DNA of 64,000 nt from Phaeobacter sp. A36a-5a. Lineage in GTDB: Bacteria; Pseudomonadota; Alphaproteobacteria; Rhodobacterales; Rhodobacteraceae. How positions within the stretch are numbered: the stretch's first letter is position 1; each line of letters opens with the position of its first letter. Location: the NCBI RefSeq assembly GCF_037911135.1, contig NZ_JBBLYU010000003.1, positions 62,001-126,000 on the forward strand. Direction: 5' to 3'. Positions 1-8,973 of this stretch are shown piece after piece. The position numbers and the translations under genes are program-made. The notes under the pieces were generated by a model. The model made no database searches, was not told the origin of the DNA, and saw nothing but the letters and a program-made list of their open reading frames with translations.

Positions 1-757
1 CGAGAAACTCAAGTTTGGCCTGCGCCATATCCTCCGCCACATCGGCAAAGTGGAATGGCGTCCAGTCCTTGTTGAAAAACTCATGCGCCAGATAGTTTCG
101 CGGCATGGTTTTCATTTCACTCAGCCGTCTCAACTGGCCGGGGTTTGAGACAAAAAATTCGGCTCCGACCTGTTTCAACCGCTCGGCAAAATTCAATGCG
201 TCTTCTATACGTTGCTCCAACGGACCGCTGCCCTGCGCGGCGCGATCGGTCAGAATCCTGCGCAGCGGCATAGATGGCGCCCAGCCCGGCTGCGTGTTGT
301 AACTGATATAGACCAACCCACCGGGTTTCAGACGACGGGAGATGAACCCGGTGATCCGTTGTTGGTTCTCTCGCGAAATCCAGCTGTAGACACCGTGAAG
401 CGCAATGACGTCAAAGGTATTTGGCAGCTCCGCCTCTTCTTCAAAATCCTCAAAGGATCTTTCGTAGAAGTGGGCGTTTGCCAGTCCTGCTTCCGCGGCC
501 AGGCGATTGGCACCGGCGATATGGGCCGGGTTGAAGTCCATCGCGTGGACATCGATATGCGGATTGGCTGCGGCCAGAAGATTGGCTGTGAAGCCCTGAC
601 CACAGCCCAGCTCACAATAGGTCAGTTCATCGCTGTCCAGCCCATGCCGATGTCCCCGAGACACGGCGCTGAAGGCAAGGCGGGAGGGCGTCATCTCGTG
701 AAAAAAGTCGTGCGTATAGTCGAGTTCGGCGACATAGCCGGAAGTCCAATCGTTCAT
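1..757 (-). CDS. Class I SAM-dependent methyltransferase (C-terminus beyond window)
   Basis: The minus strand is open from an ATG at 757 to the window edge, giving about 252 residues with no stop, so the 3' end is missing. It begins MNDWTSGYVAELDYTHDFF and carries a clear SAM-binding motif I (ELGCGQG, near residue 50), then a post-I acidic residue (HAMDFNP) and a motif-IV-like stretch (FDVIALHGVYSWIS). The part after the Rossmann fold resembles proteins annotated as methyltransferases with a predicted methyltransferase regulatory domain; that is recall, not a search. Substrate unknown. It is divergent from pnp across a 353-bp gap. Confidence 0.8.
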   Translation of the reverse strand, partial: MNDWTSGYVAELDYTHDFFHEMTPSRLAFSAVSRGHRHGLDSDELTYCELGCGQGFTANLLAAANPHIDVHAMDFNPAHIAGANRLAAEAGLANAHFYERSFEDFEEEAELPNTFDVIALHGVYSWISRENQQRITGFISRRLKPGGLVYISYNTQPGWAPSMPLRRILTDRAAQGSGPLEQRIEDALNFAERLKQVGAEFFVSNPGQLRRLSEMKTMPRNYLAHEFFNKDWTPFHFADVAEDMAQAKLEFL

Positions 758-1110
758 TCAGCACCTGTTCTAAGTGTTGGGGTCGACGTCGTCTTACCCT
801 TCTGGATTGCGCAAATTTTCCATAAAAACGCTGAGGATCCGGTTAACGCAGGCCGCAATTCACCAACCACGCCCAGATAGCGGAGGATCGACACGAACGA
901 TGCCGACAAACGGGGCACAGGCTGCGACGGCTCCTGGCGCTTGCTCTTTCAATCTGTGGAAAAATCCTGTAAGGGCGGCCTATCTGAGACGTGCTGCCAA
1001 GACCCCGGCAGTCGAAAGAAAGATAGAGAGGGGTCGGCGGCAATGGGGCCGCCACATCAAACGGGAGACCCGGGATACGCCCGGGAGTGCTCCCAGCTAG
1101 GATAAGCTGA
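758..1110. other. 353-bp intergenic region between methyltransferase and pnp
   Basis: No convincing gene is visible. It must hold the promoter of the minus-strand methyltransferase and the promoter and leader of pnp. The pnp-proximal 75 bases contain two hairpins, annotated separately. rpsO, often next to pnp in proteobacteria, is not here. Confidence 0.6.
1036..1094 (+). promoter_or_regulatory. Structured 5' leader of pnp (two hairpins)
   Basis: Hairpin 1 pairs GGCGGC (1036-1041) with GCCGCC (1048-1053). Hairpin 2 pairs GGGAG (1063-1067) with CTCCC (1090-1094), enclosing a perfect CCCGGG (1069-1074)/CCCGGG (1080-1085) stem. The ribosome-binding site AGGAT follows at about 1099, eight bases before the pnp ATG. 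In E. coli the pnp leader folds into hairpins cut by RNase III as part of PNPase autoregulation; a similar role here is inference. Confidence 0.5.
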
Positions 1111-3249
1111 ATGTTTAACGTTACAAAGAAATCAATGCAGTGGGGCGAAGAGACGCTCACACTGGAGACCGGCAAGGTTGCCCGTCAGGCCGATGGCACA
1201 GTGATTGCCACCCTGGGCGAAACCTCGGTCATGGCAAACGTCACTTTTGCCCGCCAGCAGAAGCCGGGTCAGGACTTCTTCCCCCTGACGGTTCACTATC
1301 AGGAAAAATACTACGCTGCGGGCAAGGTCCCCGGCGGGTTTTTCAAGCGTGAAGCACGCCCGACCGAAAAAGAAACCCTGACCGCGCGTCTGATCGACCG
1401 TCCGATCCGCCCGTTGTTCGTCCCCGGCTTCAAAAATGAAGTCCTGGTGATGTGCACCGTGCTGAGCCACGATCTGGTCAACGATCCCGACATGGTTGCG
1501 ATGATCGCGGCCTCCGCAGCGCTGACCCTGTCCGGCGCACCCTTCATGGGTCCGATTGCGGCTGCGCGCGTTGGCTTTGAGGGCGGCGAGTACGTCCTGA
1601 ACCCGACCGTTGACGACATGCAGGATCTGCGCCTGAACCCTGATCAGCGTCTGGATCTGGTTGTCGCCGGCACCAAAGACGCCGTGATGATGGTTGAATC
1701 CGAAGCCTACGAACTGACCGAAGCAGAGATGCTGGGTGCGGTGAAATTCGCTCACGAACAGATCCAGCCGGTGATCGACCTGATCATCTCCTTGGCGGAA
1801 GACGCGGCCAAAGAGCCGTTCGATTTCCAGCCTGCTGACTATTCGGAGCTGTTCGCCGCAGTGAAAGCCGCAGGCGAAGAGCAGATGCGCGCTGCATTTG
1901 CGATCACCGACAAGCAGGAGCGCACCGCCGCTGTTGCCGCCGCGCGTGAGGCGATCAAGGCATCGCTGACCGAAGAACAGCTAGAAGACGCCAACCTCGG
2001 CTCCGCCATGAAGAAGCTGGAAGCAGCCATTCTGCGCGGCGACGTCGTAAAAACCGGCAAGCGGATCGACGGTCGCTCGACCACCGATGTGCGCGCGATC
2101 GAATCGGAAACCGGCTTGCTGCCGCGGACCCATGGTTCGGCCCTGTTCACCCGTGGTGAAACCCAGGCCCTGGCCGTGACCACCCTCGGCACCGGCGACG
2201 ATGAGCAGTTCATCGACGCGCTGCACGGCAACTTCAAATCCAACTTCCTGCTGCACTATAACTTCCCTCCCTATTCGGTGGGTGAAGTTGGTCGTGTCGG
2301 CTCGCCCGGTCGCCGCGAAATCGGCCACGGCAAACTGGCATGGCGCGCGCTGCAGGCTGTTCTGCCTGCTCCGACCGATTTCCCATACACCATCCGCGTG
2401 GTGTCCGAGATCACCGAATCGAACGGCTCCTCCTCGATGGCGTCGGTCTGTGGTGGTTCGCTGTCCATGATGGACGCCGGCGTGCCGCTGAAGGCACCGG
2501 TTGCCGGTGTCGCGATGGGTCTGATCCTGGAAGACGACGGCTCCTACGCGATCCTGTCGGACATTCTGGGCGACGAAGACCACCTGGGCGACATGGATTT
2601 CAAGGTGGCCGGTACTGCGAACGGTATCACCTCGCTGCAGATGGACATCAAGGTTGCAGGCATCACGCCTGAGATCATGGAAAAAGCACTGGATCAGGCC
2701 AAAGACGGCCGTCTGCACATCCTCGGCGAAATGGCCAAGGCACTGTCGGAAACCAACGCGTTCTCCGTCCATGCGCCCCGCATTGAGACCATGCAGATCC
2801 CGACCGACAAGATCCGTGAAGTGATCGGCTCCGGCGGTAAGGTCATCCGCGAAATCGTGGAAACCTCCGGCGCGAAAGTCGACATCAACGACGACGGCGT
2901 GATCAAGATCGCATCGGCCGACGGCACCGCGATCCAGAAGGCCTACGACATGATCCACTCGATCGTGGCAGAGCCGGAAGAAGGCGCCATCTACACCGGT
3001 AAGGTTGTGAAGATCGTCGACTTCGGCGCCTTCGTGAACTTCTTCGGCAAGCGTGACGGCCTGGTGCATGTGTCCCAGATCGAAAACCGCCGCCTTAACC
3101 ACCCTTCGGACGTTCTGAAGGAAGGCCAGGAAGTGAAAGTAAAGCTGCTGGGCTTTGATGATCGCGGCAAGGTCCGCCTGTCCATGAAAATCGTGGATCA
3201 GGAAACCGGCGAAGAAATCAAAGCCGAGAAGAAAGAAGACGCAGAGTAA
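1111..3249 (+). CDS. pnp: Polyribonucleotide nucleotidyltransferase (PNPase)
   Basis: This is a 712-residue protein of normal PNPase length. PNPase degrades RNA 3' to 5' by phosphorolysis and works in the cytoplasm, often within an RNA degradosome. Two RNase PH domains occupy roughly residues 1-150 and 310-545, separated by the helical domain. A KH domain begins near residue 560 ([15 protein letters not shown], with the GxxG loop) and an S1 domain near residue 626 ([15 protein letters not shown]). The start is supported by an upstream AGGAT. It is monocistronic, with a structured leader and a strong terminator directly after it. Confidence 0.98.
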   Translation: MFNVTKKSMQWGEETLTLETGKVARQADGTVIATLGETSVMANVTFARQQKPGQDFFPLTVHYQEKYYAAGKVPGGFFKREARPTEKETLTARLIDRPIRPLFVPGFKNEVLVMCTVLSHDLVNDPDMVAMIAASAALTLSGAPFMGPIAAARVGFEGGEYVLNPTVDDMQDLRLNPDQRLDLVVAGTKDAVMMVESEAYELTEAEMLGAVKFAHEQIQPVIDLIISLAEDAAKEPFDFQPADYSELFAAVKAAGEEQMRAAFAITDKQERTAAVAAAREAIKASLTEEQLEDANLGSAMKKLEAAILRGDVVKTGKRIDGRSTTDVRAIESETGLLPRTHGSALFTRGETQALAVTTLGTGDDEQFIDALHGNFKSNFLLHYNFPPYSVGEVGRVGSPGRREIGHGKLAWRALQAVLPAPTDFPYTIRVVSEITESNGSSSMASVCGGSLSMMDAGVPLKAPVAGVAMGLILEDDGSYAILSDILGDEDHLGDMDFKVAGTANGITSLQMDIKVAGITPEIMEKALDQAKDGRLHILGEMAKALSETNAFSVHAPRIETMQIPTDKIREVIGSGGKVIREIVETSGAKVDINDDGVIKIASADGTAIQKAYDMIHSIVAEPEEGAIYTGKVVKIVDFGAFVNFFGKRDGLVHVSQIENRRLNHPSDVLKEGQEVKVKLLGFDDRGKVRLSMKIVDQETGEEIKAEKKEDAE

Positions 3250-3275
3250 TCTGCCTTCCCTTTCCAAGCACCCGG

Positions 3276-3308
3276 AACCCTGCCAGAGATGGCGGGGTTT
3301 CTTTGTTT
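3276..3308 (+). terminator. Rho-independent terminator of pnp
   Basis: A 10-bp stem (AACCCTGCCA, 3276-3285, with TGGCGGGGTT, 3290-3299, one G-T pair) and a GAGA tetraloop run into the T-rich tail TTTCTTTGTTT. It lies 27 bases past the pnp stop. Confidence 0.9.
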
Positions 3309-3371
3309 CAGTGGCAGCTGGTTCCTGCTCGCCTCTTTTCACCACCGGTCAAGATCGCTACCTCTGGGACC

Positions 3372-4088
3372 ATGAGATCCTACATCATTCATATGGCCGA
3401 CGATCAGAAACGCGCGCCCAATGTGGCGCGTCTGATGGCGCAGCTGCCGCAGCCGGAAGTGGTCGAGGCGGTCAACGGCCGGGCGGCGCTTCAGGCGGGG
3501 CTTGTGCCTCTCTGCGATGGGGATCTGCACCGGCCACATTACCCCTTCGCGCTCCGGGCAGGCGAAGTCGGATGTTTTCTATCCCATCGCAAGTGCTGGC
3601 AGAAAATCGCGGAAGGCATGGATGATTTCGGACTGATCGTTGAGGACGATCTGGCGTTTGAGCCCAACCTCTGGCGCGACGCGATGGCGCTTGTCGGCAA
3701 CCATGCCGACAAGGATCACTTCATCCGCCTGCCTGCCAAACAGCGCGAGTCAGCGCGGCAGGTCGTAGCGCAAACAGGCGCGGCGCGCATGTTTCTGCCA
3801 AGGCGCATCGGACTGCAAACCGTGGCACAGGTGGTGGGCAAGACCGCCGCCGCCCGATTGCTGGAAGCAAGCGAGACGCTGGACCGGCCGGTTGACACCT
3901 TCCTTCAGATGCACTGGGTTCACCGCCAGCCAGTACATACCATATGGCCAAACGGCGCATCTGAGCTGACCGAGGCCCTGGGCGGATCAACCATCCAATC
4001 CCGTCCAGCAGGTGGCAAGCTTGCGCGGGAGCTGAAACGCGCGCTCTACCGGACACAGGTCGCCTTGCGATCGCAAAAGCCCGGTTAG
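3372..4088 (+). CDS. Glycosyltransferase family 25 protein
   Basis: The 238-residue protein begins MRSYIIHMADDQKRAPN, the usual GT25 opening, and has the family blocks GEVGCFLSHRKCW (residues 64-76) and IVEDDLAFEP (89-98), whose acidic triplet is the expected metal/nucleotide-sugar site. GT25 enzymes include LPS galactosyltransferases, so a role in lipopolysaccharide or capsule decoration is likely; donor and acceptor cannot be read from sequence. The frame stays open upstream to 3303, but that part lies in the pnp terminator and lacks family similarity, so I use the ATG at 3372, although its ribosome-binding site is weak. No other glycan gene is adjacent. Confidence 0.85.
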   Translation: MRSYIIHMADDQKRAPNVARLMAQLPQPEVVEAVNGRAALQAGLVPLCDGDLHRPHYPFALRAGEVGCFLSHRKCWQKIAEGMDDFGLIVEDDLAFEPNLWRDAMALVGNHADKDHFIRLPAKQRESARQVVAQTGAARMFLPRRIGLQTVAQVVGKTAAARLLEASETLDRPVDTFLQMHWVHRQPVHTIWPNGASELTEALGGSTIQSRPAGGKLARELKRALYRTQVALRSQKPG

Positions 4089-4102
4089 ACCCGCAATAGA
4101 AA

Positions 4103-4120
4103 AGGGGCCAGACGGCCCCT
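4103..4120 (-). terminator. Terminator between convergent GT25 and peroxiredoxin genes
   Basis: AGGGGCC (4103-4109) and GGCCCCT (4114-4120) form a perfect 7-bp stem with an AGAC loop. Read on the minus strand it is followed by TTTTCTATT, so it fits as an intrinsic terminator for the minus-strand peroxiredoxin gene; it may also stop plus-strand transcription. Confidence 0.8.
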
Positions 4121-4177
4121 GTTCATGACGACATGTCAGCAGGGCCGCTTACGTGCCCCGCTACGCCTTCCTACAGA

Positions 4178-4828
4178 TCACTCTGGCGCTTTGGTCTTGC
4201 GCAGATAGGGGAAGATCGTTTCGAACTCGCCAAATTTAGCCTTCGCATCCTCGTTCGAGACGCTGGGGGGGATGATGACATCTTCGCCCGGAACCCAGTT
4301 TGCCGGAGTTGCTACACCTTTGCCGGACATCTGAAGGCCATCCAGCGCGCGCAGAATCTCCGCAAAATTGCGCCCGACGGTCATCGGGTAGGTCATCGAC
4401 AGCTTCAGCTGCTTGTCAGGTCCGATGATGAAGACCGACCGCACCGTGGCGCTATCTGCGGGTGTGCGGCCATCAGGCAGATAGGCCTCTGCCGGCAGCA
4501 TGTCGAAAGCCTTGGAGACAGCCAGACCTTCATCCGCGATGATCGGAAAGCCTGCCGCAGCTTTGCCGTAGCTTTCGATGTCGCCTTTCCATTTCTTGTG
4601 GTCTTCGACACCATCCACGGACACACCGATCACCTTCGTGTTGCGTGCAGCCCATTCATCAGCCAGCTGCGCCACGGCAGAAAACTCTGTGGTGCAAACC
4701 GGTGTAAAATCCTTGGGGTGGGAAAACAGGATCGCCCAGCTGTCGCCGATCCAATCATGAAACGAGACGGTGCCCTGATCGGTTTCTGCGGTGAAATCCG
4801 GAACCACATCATTGATACGCAAACCCAT
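4178..4828 (-). CDS. Peroxiredoxin, 1-Cys Prx6 type
   Basis: The 216-residue protein reduces peroxides in the cytoplasm using one peroxidatic cysteine, seen at Cys45 in HPKDFTPVCTTEF. Length and the C-terminal part (TVRSVFIIGPDKQLKL, then NWVPGEDVIIPP) match the Prx6/1-Cys subgroup rather than AhpC, which would end with a resolving VCP motif. The ATG at 4828 is preceded by AGGAGAG. The frame is open further upstream, but the extra 36 residues are not family-like. It is monocistronic and divergent from the aldehyde dehydrogenase gene. The reductant is not evident from context. Confidence 0.93.
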   Translation of the reverse strand: MGLRINDVVPDFTAETDQGTVSFHDWIGDSWAILFSHPKDFTPVCTTEFSAVAQLADEWAARNTKVIGVSVDGVEDHKKWKGDIESYGKAAAGFPIIADEGLAVSKAFDMLPAEAYLPDGRTPADSATVRSVFIIGPDKQLKLSMTYPMTVGRNFAEILRALDGLQMSGKGVATPANWVPGEDVIIPPSVSNEDAKAKFGEFETIFPYLRKTKAPE

Positions 4829-5148
4829 GGGTCTCTCCTCTGCTGTCAAATGAATGCTATCTGGTGAGTAACCTAACCACTCGGCGCGCAGGTTAAACCC
4901 TTGATGGGCGACAGGCAGACGAAAAGATCGCCCCACGCGTCAATCTGCCCCCATCGGAACATCTGCACGGATTGGTGCCGGGCATCATACCGCCGTTCCA
5001 TATAGGGTCAAAGTGGCGAAAATTATTCCGCTGCAAAATTTGATCAAATTATGAATTCCCCCCCTTGCTCATCCGAAACGCCAGTGACAGAGTGTCCGCC
5101 AATAGCGGGCACCGCCCCGTCACACCCTGACAATCGGGAGATCGACAG
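4829..5148. other. 320-bp divergent intergenic region with a perfect palindrome
   Basis: No gene is visible. The region carries promoters for the minus-strand peroxiredoxin and the plus-strand aldehyde dehydrogenase. A 14-bp perfect palindrome, annotated separately, lies at 5037-5050. Confidence 0.6.
5037..5050. promoter_or_regulatory. Perfect 14-bp palindrome, candidate operator
   Basis: AATTTGATCAAATT reads identically on both strands and sits about 100 bp upstream of the aldehyde dehydrogenase ATG in an A/T-rich patch that contrasts with the GC-rich surroundings. It looks like a dimeric regulator site. It lacks the four-base centre of an FNR/Dnr box (TTGAT-N4-ATCAA), so that family is not supported. 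Confidence 0.4.
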
Positions 5149-6588
5149 ATGATCGAGAAACGTGATTTTTACATCAACGGCCAATGGGTCGCCCCGGCTG
5201 CCCCGAATGATTTCGAAGTGATCGACCCATCGACCGAAGCGCCTTGCGCGGTCATCTCGCTTGGCAGTGCGGCGGATACAGATGCTGCCGTCGCGGCTGC
5301 AAAGGCGGCGCTGCCGGGCTGGATGGCCACTCCGGTAGAAGAGCGCATCGCGCTGGTCGAAAAGCTGATCGAGATCTATGAGAGCCGCACTGAAGATCTG
5401 GCGCAGGCAATGAGCATCGAAATGGGGGCGCCAATTGATATGGCCCGCACCCAGCAGGCAGGCGCTGGCAGCTGGCATCTGCGCAATTTCATCAAGGCGG
5501 CCAAGGCGTTCTCCTTCGAAGCGCCGCTGGGCGACCATGCCCCGAATGATCGTATCATCCACGAGGCGGTTGGTGTCGCTGCGCTGATCACGCCGTGGAA
5601 CTGGCCGATGAATCAGGTCACGCTCAAAGTTGGCGCGGCGGCCATTGCCGGGTGCACCATGGTTCTGAAACCCTCAGAGCAGAGCCCGCTCAATGCAATG
5701 ATCTTTGCCGAAATGATGGATGCGGCCGGTTTCCCTGCGGGCGTATTCAATCTGGTCAATGGCGACGGCGCCGGTGTCGGCACTCAGCTGTCCAGCCACC
5801 CGGACGTGGATATGGTGTCCTTTACCGGGTCGACCCGCGCAGGCACGGCGATTTCCAAGGCCGCAGCCGACACGCTGAAAAAAGTTCATCTGGAGCTGGG
5901 TGGCAAAGGCGCCAACGTCATCTTCGAAGATGCCGATGACAAGGCCGTCAAGCGCGGTGTCCTGCATATGATGAACAACACCGGCCAGAGCTGTAACGCC
6001 CCAAGCCGGATGCTGGTTCAGAAAAGCATCTATGACAAAGCTGTCGAAGAAGCTGCTGCTGTTGCCGGCAAGGTGGAGGTTGGCCCCGCCTCCAGCGAAG
6101 GCCGCCACATCGGGCCGGTTGTGAACGAACTGCAATGGACTAAGATCCAGGATCTGATCCAGAAAGGCATCGACGAAGGCGCTCGCCTTGTCGCAGGTGG
6201 AACCGGCCGTCCTGATGGGCTGAACCAGGGTTTTTATGTCAAGCCCACCGTCTTTGCTGATGTGAACAACCAGATGACCATCGCCCGCGAAGAGATCTTT
6301 GGCCCGGTGCTGTCGATTATCCCCTTCGAGACCGAAGAAGAAGCGATCGAAATCGCCAACGATACCCCCTACGGGCTGACCAACTATGTGCAGACACAGG
6401 ATGCGGCCCGTGCCAATCGCATGGCTCGCAAACTGCGCGCCGGCATGATCGAGATGAACGGCAAATCCCGCTCCGCCGGATCTCCCTTTGGTGGGATGAA
6501 GCAATCTGGCAACGGCCGCGAAGGCGGCAGCTGGGGCATCGAGGACTTCCTGGAAGTCAAAGCCGTCGGCGGCTGGGCCGCAGAATAG
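5149..6588 (+). CDS. NAD(P)-dependent aldehyde dehydrogenase
   Basis: A 479-residue member of the aldehyde dehydrogenase superfamily that oxidises an aldehyde to a carboxylic acid with NAD(P)+. The catalytic cysteine is Cys282 (GQSCNAPSR) and the general base is Glu249 (LELGGKGAN). The Rossmann nucleotide-binding loop is seen as SFTGSTRAG, and the oxyanion Asn lies in ITPWNWPMNQ. The ATG at 5149 follows a GGGAGATCGACAG ribosome-binding site. Substrate is not predictable; similar proteins are often named generic aldehyde or betaine aldehyde dehydrogenase-like. It is monocistronic and ends at a strong terminator. Confidence 0.95.
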   Translation: MIEKRDFYINGQWVAPAAPNDFEVIDPSTEAPCAVISLGSAADTDAAVAAAKAALPGWMATPVEERIALVEKLIEIYESRTEDLAQAMSIEMGAPIDMARTQQAGAGSWHLRNFIKAAKAFSFEAPLGDHAPNDRIIHEAVGVAALITPWNWPMNQVTLKVGAAAIAGCTMVLKPSEQSPLNAMIFAEMMDAAGFPAGVFNLVNGDGAGVGTQLSSHPDVDMVSFTGSTRAGTAISKAAADTLKKVHLELGGKGANVIFEDADDKAVKRGVLHMMNNTGQSCNAPSRMLVQKSIYDKAVEEAAAVAGKVEVGPASSEGRHIGPVVNELQWTKIQDLIQKGIDEGARLVAGGTGRPDGLNQGFYVKPTVFADVNNQMTIAREEIFGPVLSIIPFETEEEAIEIANDTPYGLTNYVQTQDAARANRMARKLRAGMIEMNGKSRSAGSPFGGMKQSGNGREGGSWGIEDFLEVKAVGGWAAE

Positions 6589-6613
6589 GCCTATTTTTCA
6601 GGGTCATAACAAC

Positions 6614-6647
6614 AGGAGCCGCCCCCAGAGGGCGGCTCCTTGCTTTC
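6614..6647 (+). terminator. Rho-independent terminator of aldehyde dehydrogenase gene
   Basis: An 11-bp perfect stem, AGGAGCCGCCC (6614-6624) with GGGCGGCTCCT (6630-6640), has a five-base loop and is followed by TTGCTTTCC. Confidence 0.88.
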
Positions 6648-6710
6648 CTGCATCAGGGCTTTGCTGGGACCAGGGCTTTGCTGGCGCCTCATGCTGGTGC
6701 AAAACAGGCT

Positions 6711-7169
6711 CTAATTGGGCAGTTCAAGCACCAGTTGGGGCAGGCCGTCGGAGGTACACTCAGCTGAGCGGCCATCCCAGCCGATGATTCCGGTGATCCG
6801 CTGGCGCAGCGCTGAGAAACTGTCGAATTTCACAACATCGACCGGTTGTTCCAGATGCAGGGTAACGCGTCGTCGGGCGCCGCCAGCAAACACCTGCAAC
6901 CCTCGCAGCTCGGCTGTGAAGGCCTGGCCAAGGTAGCTGCCCCTCAGGATCTGCCCGATCTGCAACGCCTGCTGCGCAACATCCGGGCGTGGCCTGTCAG
7001 CCTTGGCGCTGATCGTGTTCCAATCCTTGTAGCCATATTGCCGGGCCACCATCTCAAGCGCGGCGCTATGCGAGAGTGTGTGGTTACGTGCCTGCAACTG
7101 AGCGCGCAGATTGCGGGCCTGCTGCTTGAGGCTCCCAATGGGCGGGAGATCTGTCTGGCTATTTGTCAT
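6711..7169 (-). CDS. Glyoxalase superfamily protein
   Basis: The 152-residue protein has an N-terminal segment (SLKQQARNLRAQL, then SAALEMVARQYGYKDWNT) typical of small proteins annotated as glyoxalase superfamily, followed by a beta-rich C-terminal half with no residues I can assign to catalysis. The function is unknown. The chosen ATG at 7169 has AGAGG at the right distance; an upstream in-frame start at 7226 adds 19 residues that do not look conserved. It is a single gene convergent with the aldehyde dehydrogenase. Confidence 0.75.
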   Translation of the reverse strand: MTNSQTDLPPIGSLKQQARNLRAQLQARNHTLSHSAALEMVARQYGYKDWNTISAKADRPRPDVAQQALQIGQILRGSYLGQAFTAELRGLQVFAGGARRRVTLHLEQPVDVVKFDSFSALRQRITGIIGWDGRSAECTSDGLPQLVLELPN

Positions 7170-7528
7170 TCTTGCCTCTTGTCCAATCAACAAGTTGCGC
7201 CGGATAAATGGGGCCCGCATTGCCATTGGCGCATCACATGGATGGGCGAAAGACAGGAGTTTCAGCGCGGGGATTCACCATGGTCTTCTCAACCGCGAGC
7301 GGCAGGGCCCCGACCCTAACGTCAGCCTTAGGCCGTTCAATCGGCCAAGGTCAAGACCCAAGGCAGCCTGCACAACAGGTGCTGGCCTGATTGTCACGCC
7401 CCGGCCCCATCAGCAGATGACATCAGATATCCGTCTGGCGAAGCCACGCGGCTGTGATTTTTTGCTTGATCTAAACCTGACTTGAGATTGCAGGCTGTCG
7501 CTACCTGACCATTCAGCGGAGCCTTAAG
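7170..7528. other. 359-bp intergenic region, no gene seen
   Basis: This lies between the minus-strand glyoxalase-like gene and the plus-strand VOC gene. Short open frames exist on the plus strand but have no ribosome-binding site and look like out-of-frame noise. An imperfect dyad (ATCTAAA/TTGAGAT, about 7469-7488) is near the VOC gene; I do not consider it established as an operator. Confidence 0.5.
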
Positions 7529-8032
7529 ATGATCCATGTACAGGATAACGCTACCGGCAAAACACATATCGAAACGGAACTGACCGGAATCTATGAGACG
7601 CATCTGACGGTTAAAGACCTAGACCGTGCGATGACATTCTACGGAGGGGCCATGGGTTTGCAGCTGGCCCACCATCTGCCGGAACGACAGGTCGCATTCT
7701 ACTGGGTGGGCGGTCAGTCTCAGGGAATGCTGGGGCTCTGGGCCAGTGGATCCGCACCGATGGGACTGCGGCTGCACATGGCGTTTCGCAATACCTTAGC
7801 GGCGATGGATGGCATCTGTGACCGGTTGACGGATGCGGGAATCATACCGCTCGATTTTCACGGCAGCCCAACCGATGAGCCGGTGGTGCTGGGCTGGATG
7901 CCGGCGCTCTCGATCTACTTCAAGGATCCTGACGGGCATTCAATCGAGATCCTCGCACCAATGCCGGATCAGCCGGATCCCGATTTCGGCATCGCAGCCC
8001 TTGGTGACTGGCAGGCGCGATACGGCGGATGA
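7529..8032 (+). CDS. VOC family protein (glyoxalase/dioxygenase fold)
   Basis: The 167-residue protein shows the paired beta-alpha-beta-beta-beta pattern of the vicinal-oxygen-chelate fold. The first module starts ETHLTVKDLDRAMTFYGG with a candidate metal histidine (His25), and the second ends FKDPDGHSIEILAP with a candidate metal glutamate. Members include glyoxalase I, fosfomycin-resistance proteins and extradiol dioxygenases, so the substrate is open. No thiol-transferase or antibiotic context is nearby. The 3' end runs to within 72 bp of the fucosyltransferase gene, but joint transcription is uncertain. Confidence 0.85.
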   Translation: MIHVQDNATGKTHIETELTGIYETHLTVKDLDRAMTFYGGAMGLQLAHHLPERQVAFYWVGGQSQGMLGLWASGSAPMGLRLHMAFRNTLAAMDGICDRLTDAGIIPLDFHGSPTDEPVVLGWMPALSIYFKDPDGHSIEILAPMPDQPDPDFGIAALGDWQARYGG

Positions 8033-8103
8033 GCGAGGGCGGGACTGGTCACGACACTGCTTCACGCATATGAACGCCCCTGTAGCTCTTCGAGGGACCG
8101 ACG

Positions 8104-8961
8104 ATGATTATCACCCGCCTGCACGGCCGACTGGGCAACCAGATGTTCCAATATGCCGCCGGGCGCGCGCTGGCGGATCGGCTCGGGGTCTCGCTGGCGC
8201 TGGACAGCCGTGGCGCGGAGCTGCGCGGCGAAGGTGTCCTGACACGTGTCTTCGACCTTGATTTGGCAGCGCCGGACAAATTGCCTCCGCTGCGCCAGAC
8301 CGAACCACTGCGCTATGCGGTATGGCGCAGCCTCGGGCAGGGGCTGGGTGCAGGACCGAAACTCCGGCGAGAAGCTGGCCTTGGCTACAATGCAGATTTC
8401 GAACACTGGGGCGACGACAGCTATCTGCACGGCTATTGGCAGAGCGAGCACTATTTCAATGGGTGCGCCGAACGGATCAGGCGCGACTTCACCTTCCCTG
8501 ACTTCTCAAATCAGCAGAACGCCGAGATGGCGGCCAGGATCAGTGAGAGCAACGCGATCTCGCTGCATGTTCGGCGGGGCGATTATCTGACGCTCGCGGC
8601 GCATGTGCTTTGCGATCAGTCTTATTACGAAGCCGCGCTGCAACGGGTGCTAGACGGGCTGGAGGGACAGCCAACGGTCTATGTCTTCTCGGACGATCCG
8701 CAGTGGGCCAAGGACAACCTCCCCCTCCCCTGTGACAAGGTGGTGGTAGATTTCAATGGCGCGGAAACCGACTACGAGGACATGCGCCTGATGAGCCTGT
8801 GCAGGCATAACATCATTGGCAACAGCTCCTTCTCCTGGTGGGCCGCCTGGTTGAACCAGAACGCGAAGCGCCGGGTTGCAGGACCGGCAAAATGGTTCGG
8901 CGACCCCAAGCTGAACAACCCCGATATCCTGCCACCGGACTGGCTGCGGATCAGCGTCTAG
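8104..8961 (+). CDS. Alpha-1,2-fucosyltransferase-like glycosyltransferase (GT11)
   Basis: The 285-residue protein starts MIITRLHGRLGNQMFQYA, the characteristic GT11 opening, has the HVRRGDY GDP-fucose motif at residues 155-161 and the C-terminal block GNSSFSWWAAWLN. GT11 enzymes transfer fucose in an alpha-1,2 linkage onto surface glycans such as O-antigen or exopolysaccharide. No fucose-synthesis or polymerase genes are nearby, so it is an orphan here. GAGGG upstream of the ATG gives a reasonable ribosome-binding site. Confidence 0.88.
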   Translation: MIITRLHGRLGNQMFQYAAGRALADRLGVSLALDSRGAELRGEGVLTRVFDLDLAAPDKLPPLRQTEPLRYAVWRSLGQGLGAGPKLRREAGLGYNADFEHWGDDSYLHGYWQSEHYFNGCAERIRRDFTFPDFSNQQNAEMAARISESNAISLHVRRGDYLTLAAHVLCDQSYYEAALQRVLDGLEGQPTVYVFSDDPQWAKDNLPLPCDKVVVDFNGAETDYEDMRLMSLCRHNIIGNSSFSWWAAWLNQNAKRRVAGPAKWFGDPKLNNPDILPPDWLRISV

Positions 8962-8973
8962 CAACTGCTGCGA

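Noticed and set aside
1981-3345. 454-codon open frame antisense to pnp
   Set aside because: No ribosome-binding site and a low-complexity, His-rich product unlike any family. It mirrors the strong codon bias of pnp on the opposite strand. Similar long shadows lie opposite the demethylases, gamma-glutamyltransferase, porin, leuS and pmbA.
5037-5050. FNR/Dnr box reading of the 14-bp palindrome
   Set aside because: The half-sites abut without the required four-base centre, so only a generic operator is claimed.
7461-7490. Possible MerR-type long-spacer promoter before the VOC gene
   Set aside because: The dyad ATCTAAA/TTGAGAT is imperfect and I could not place -35 and -10 boxes at a convincing 19-20-bp spacing.
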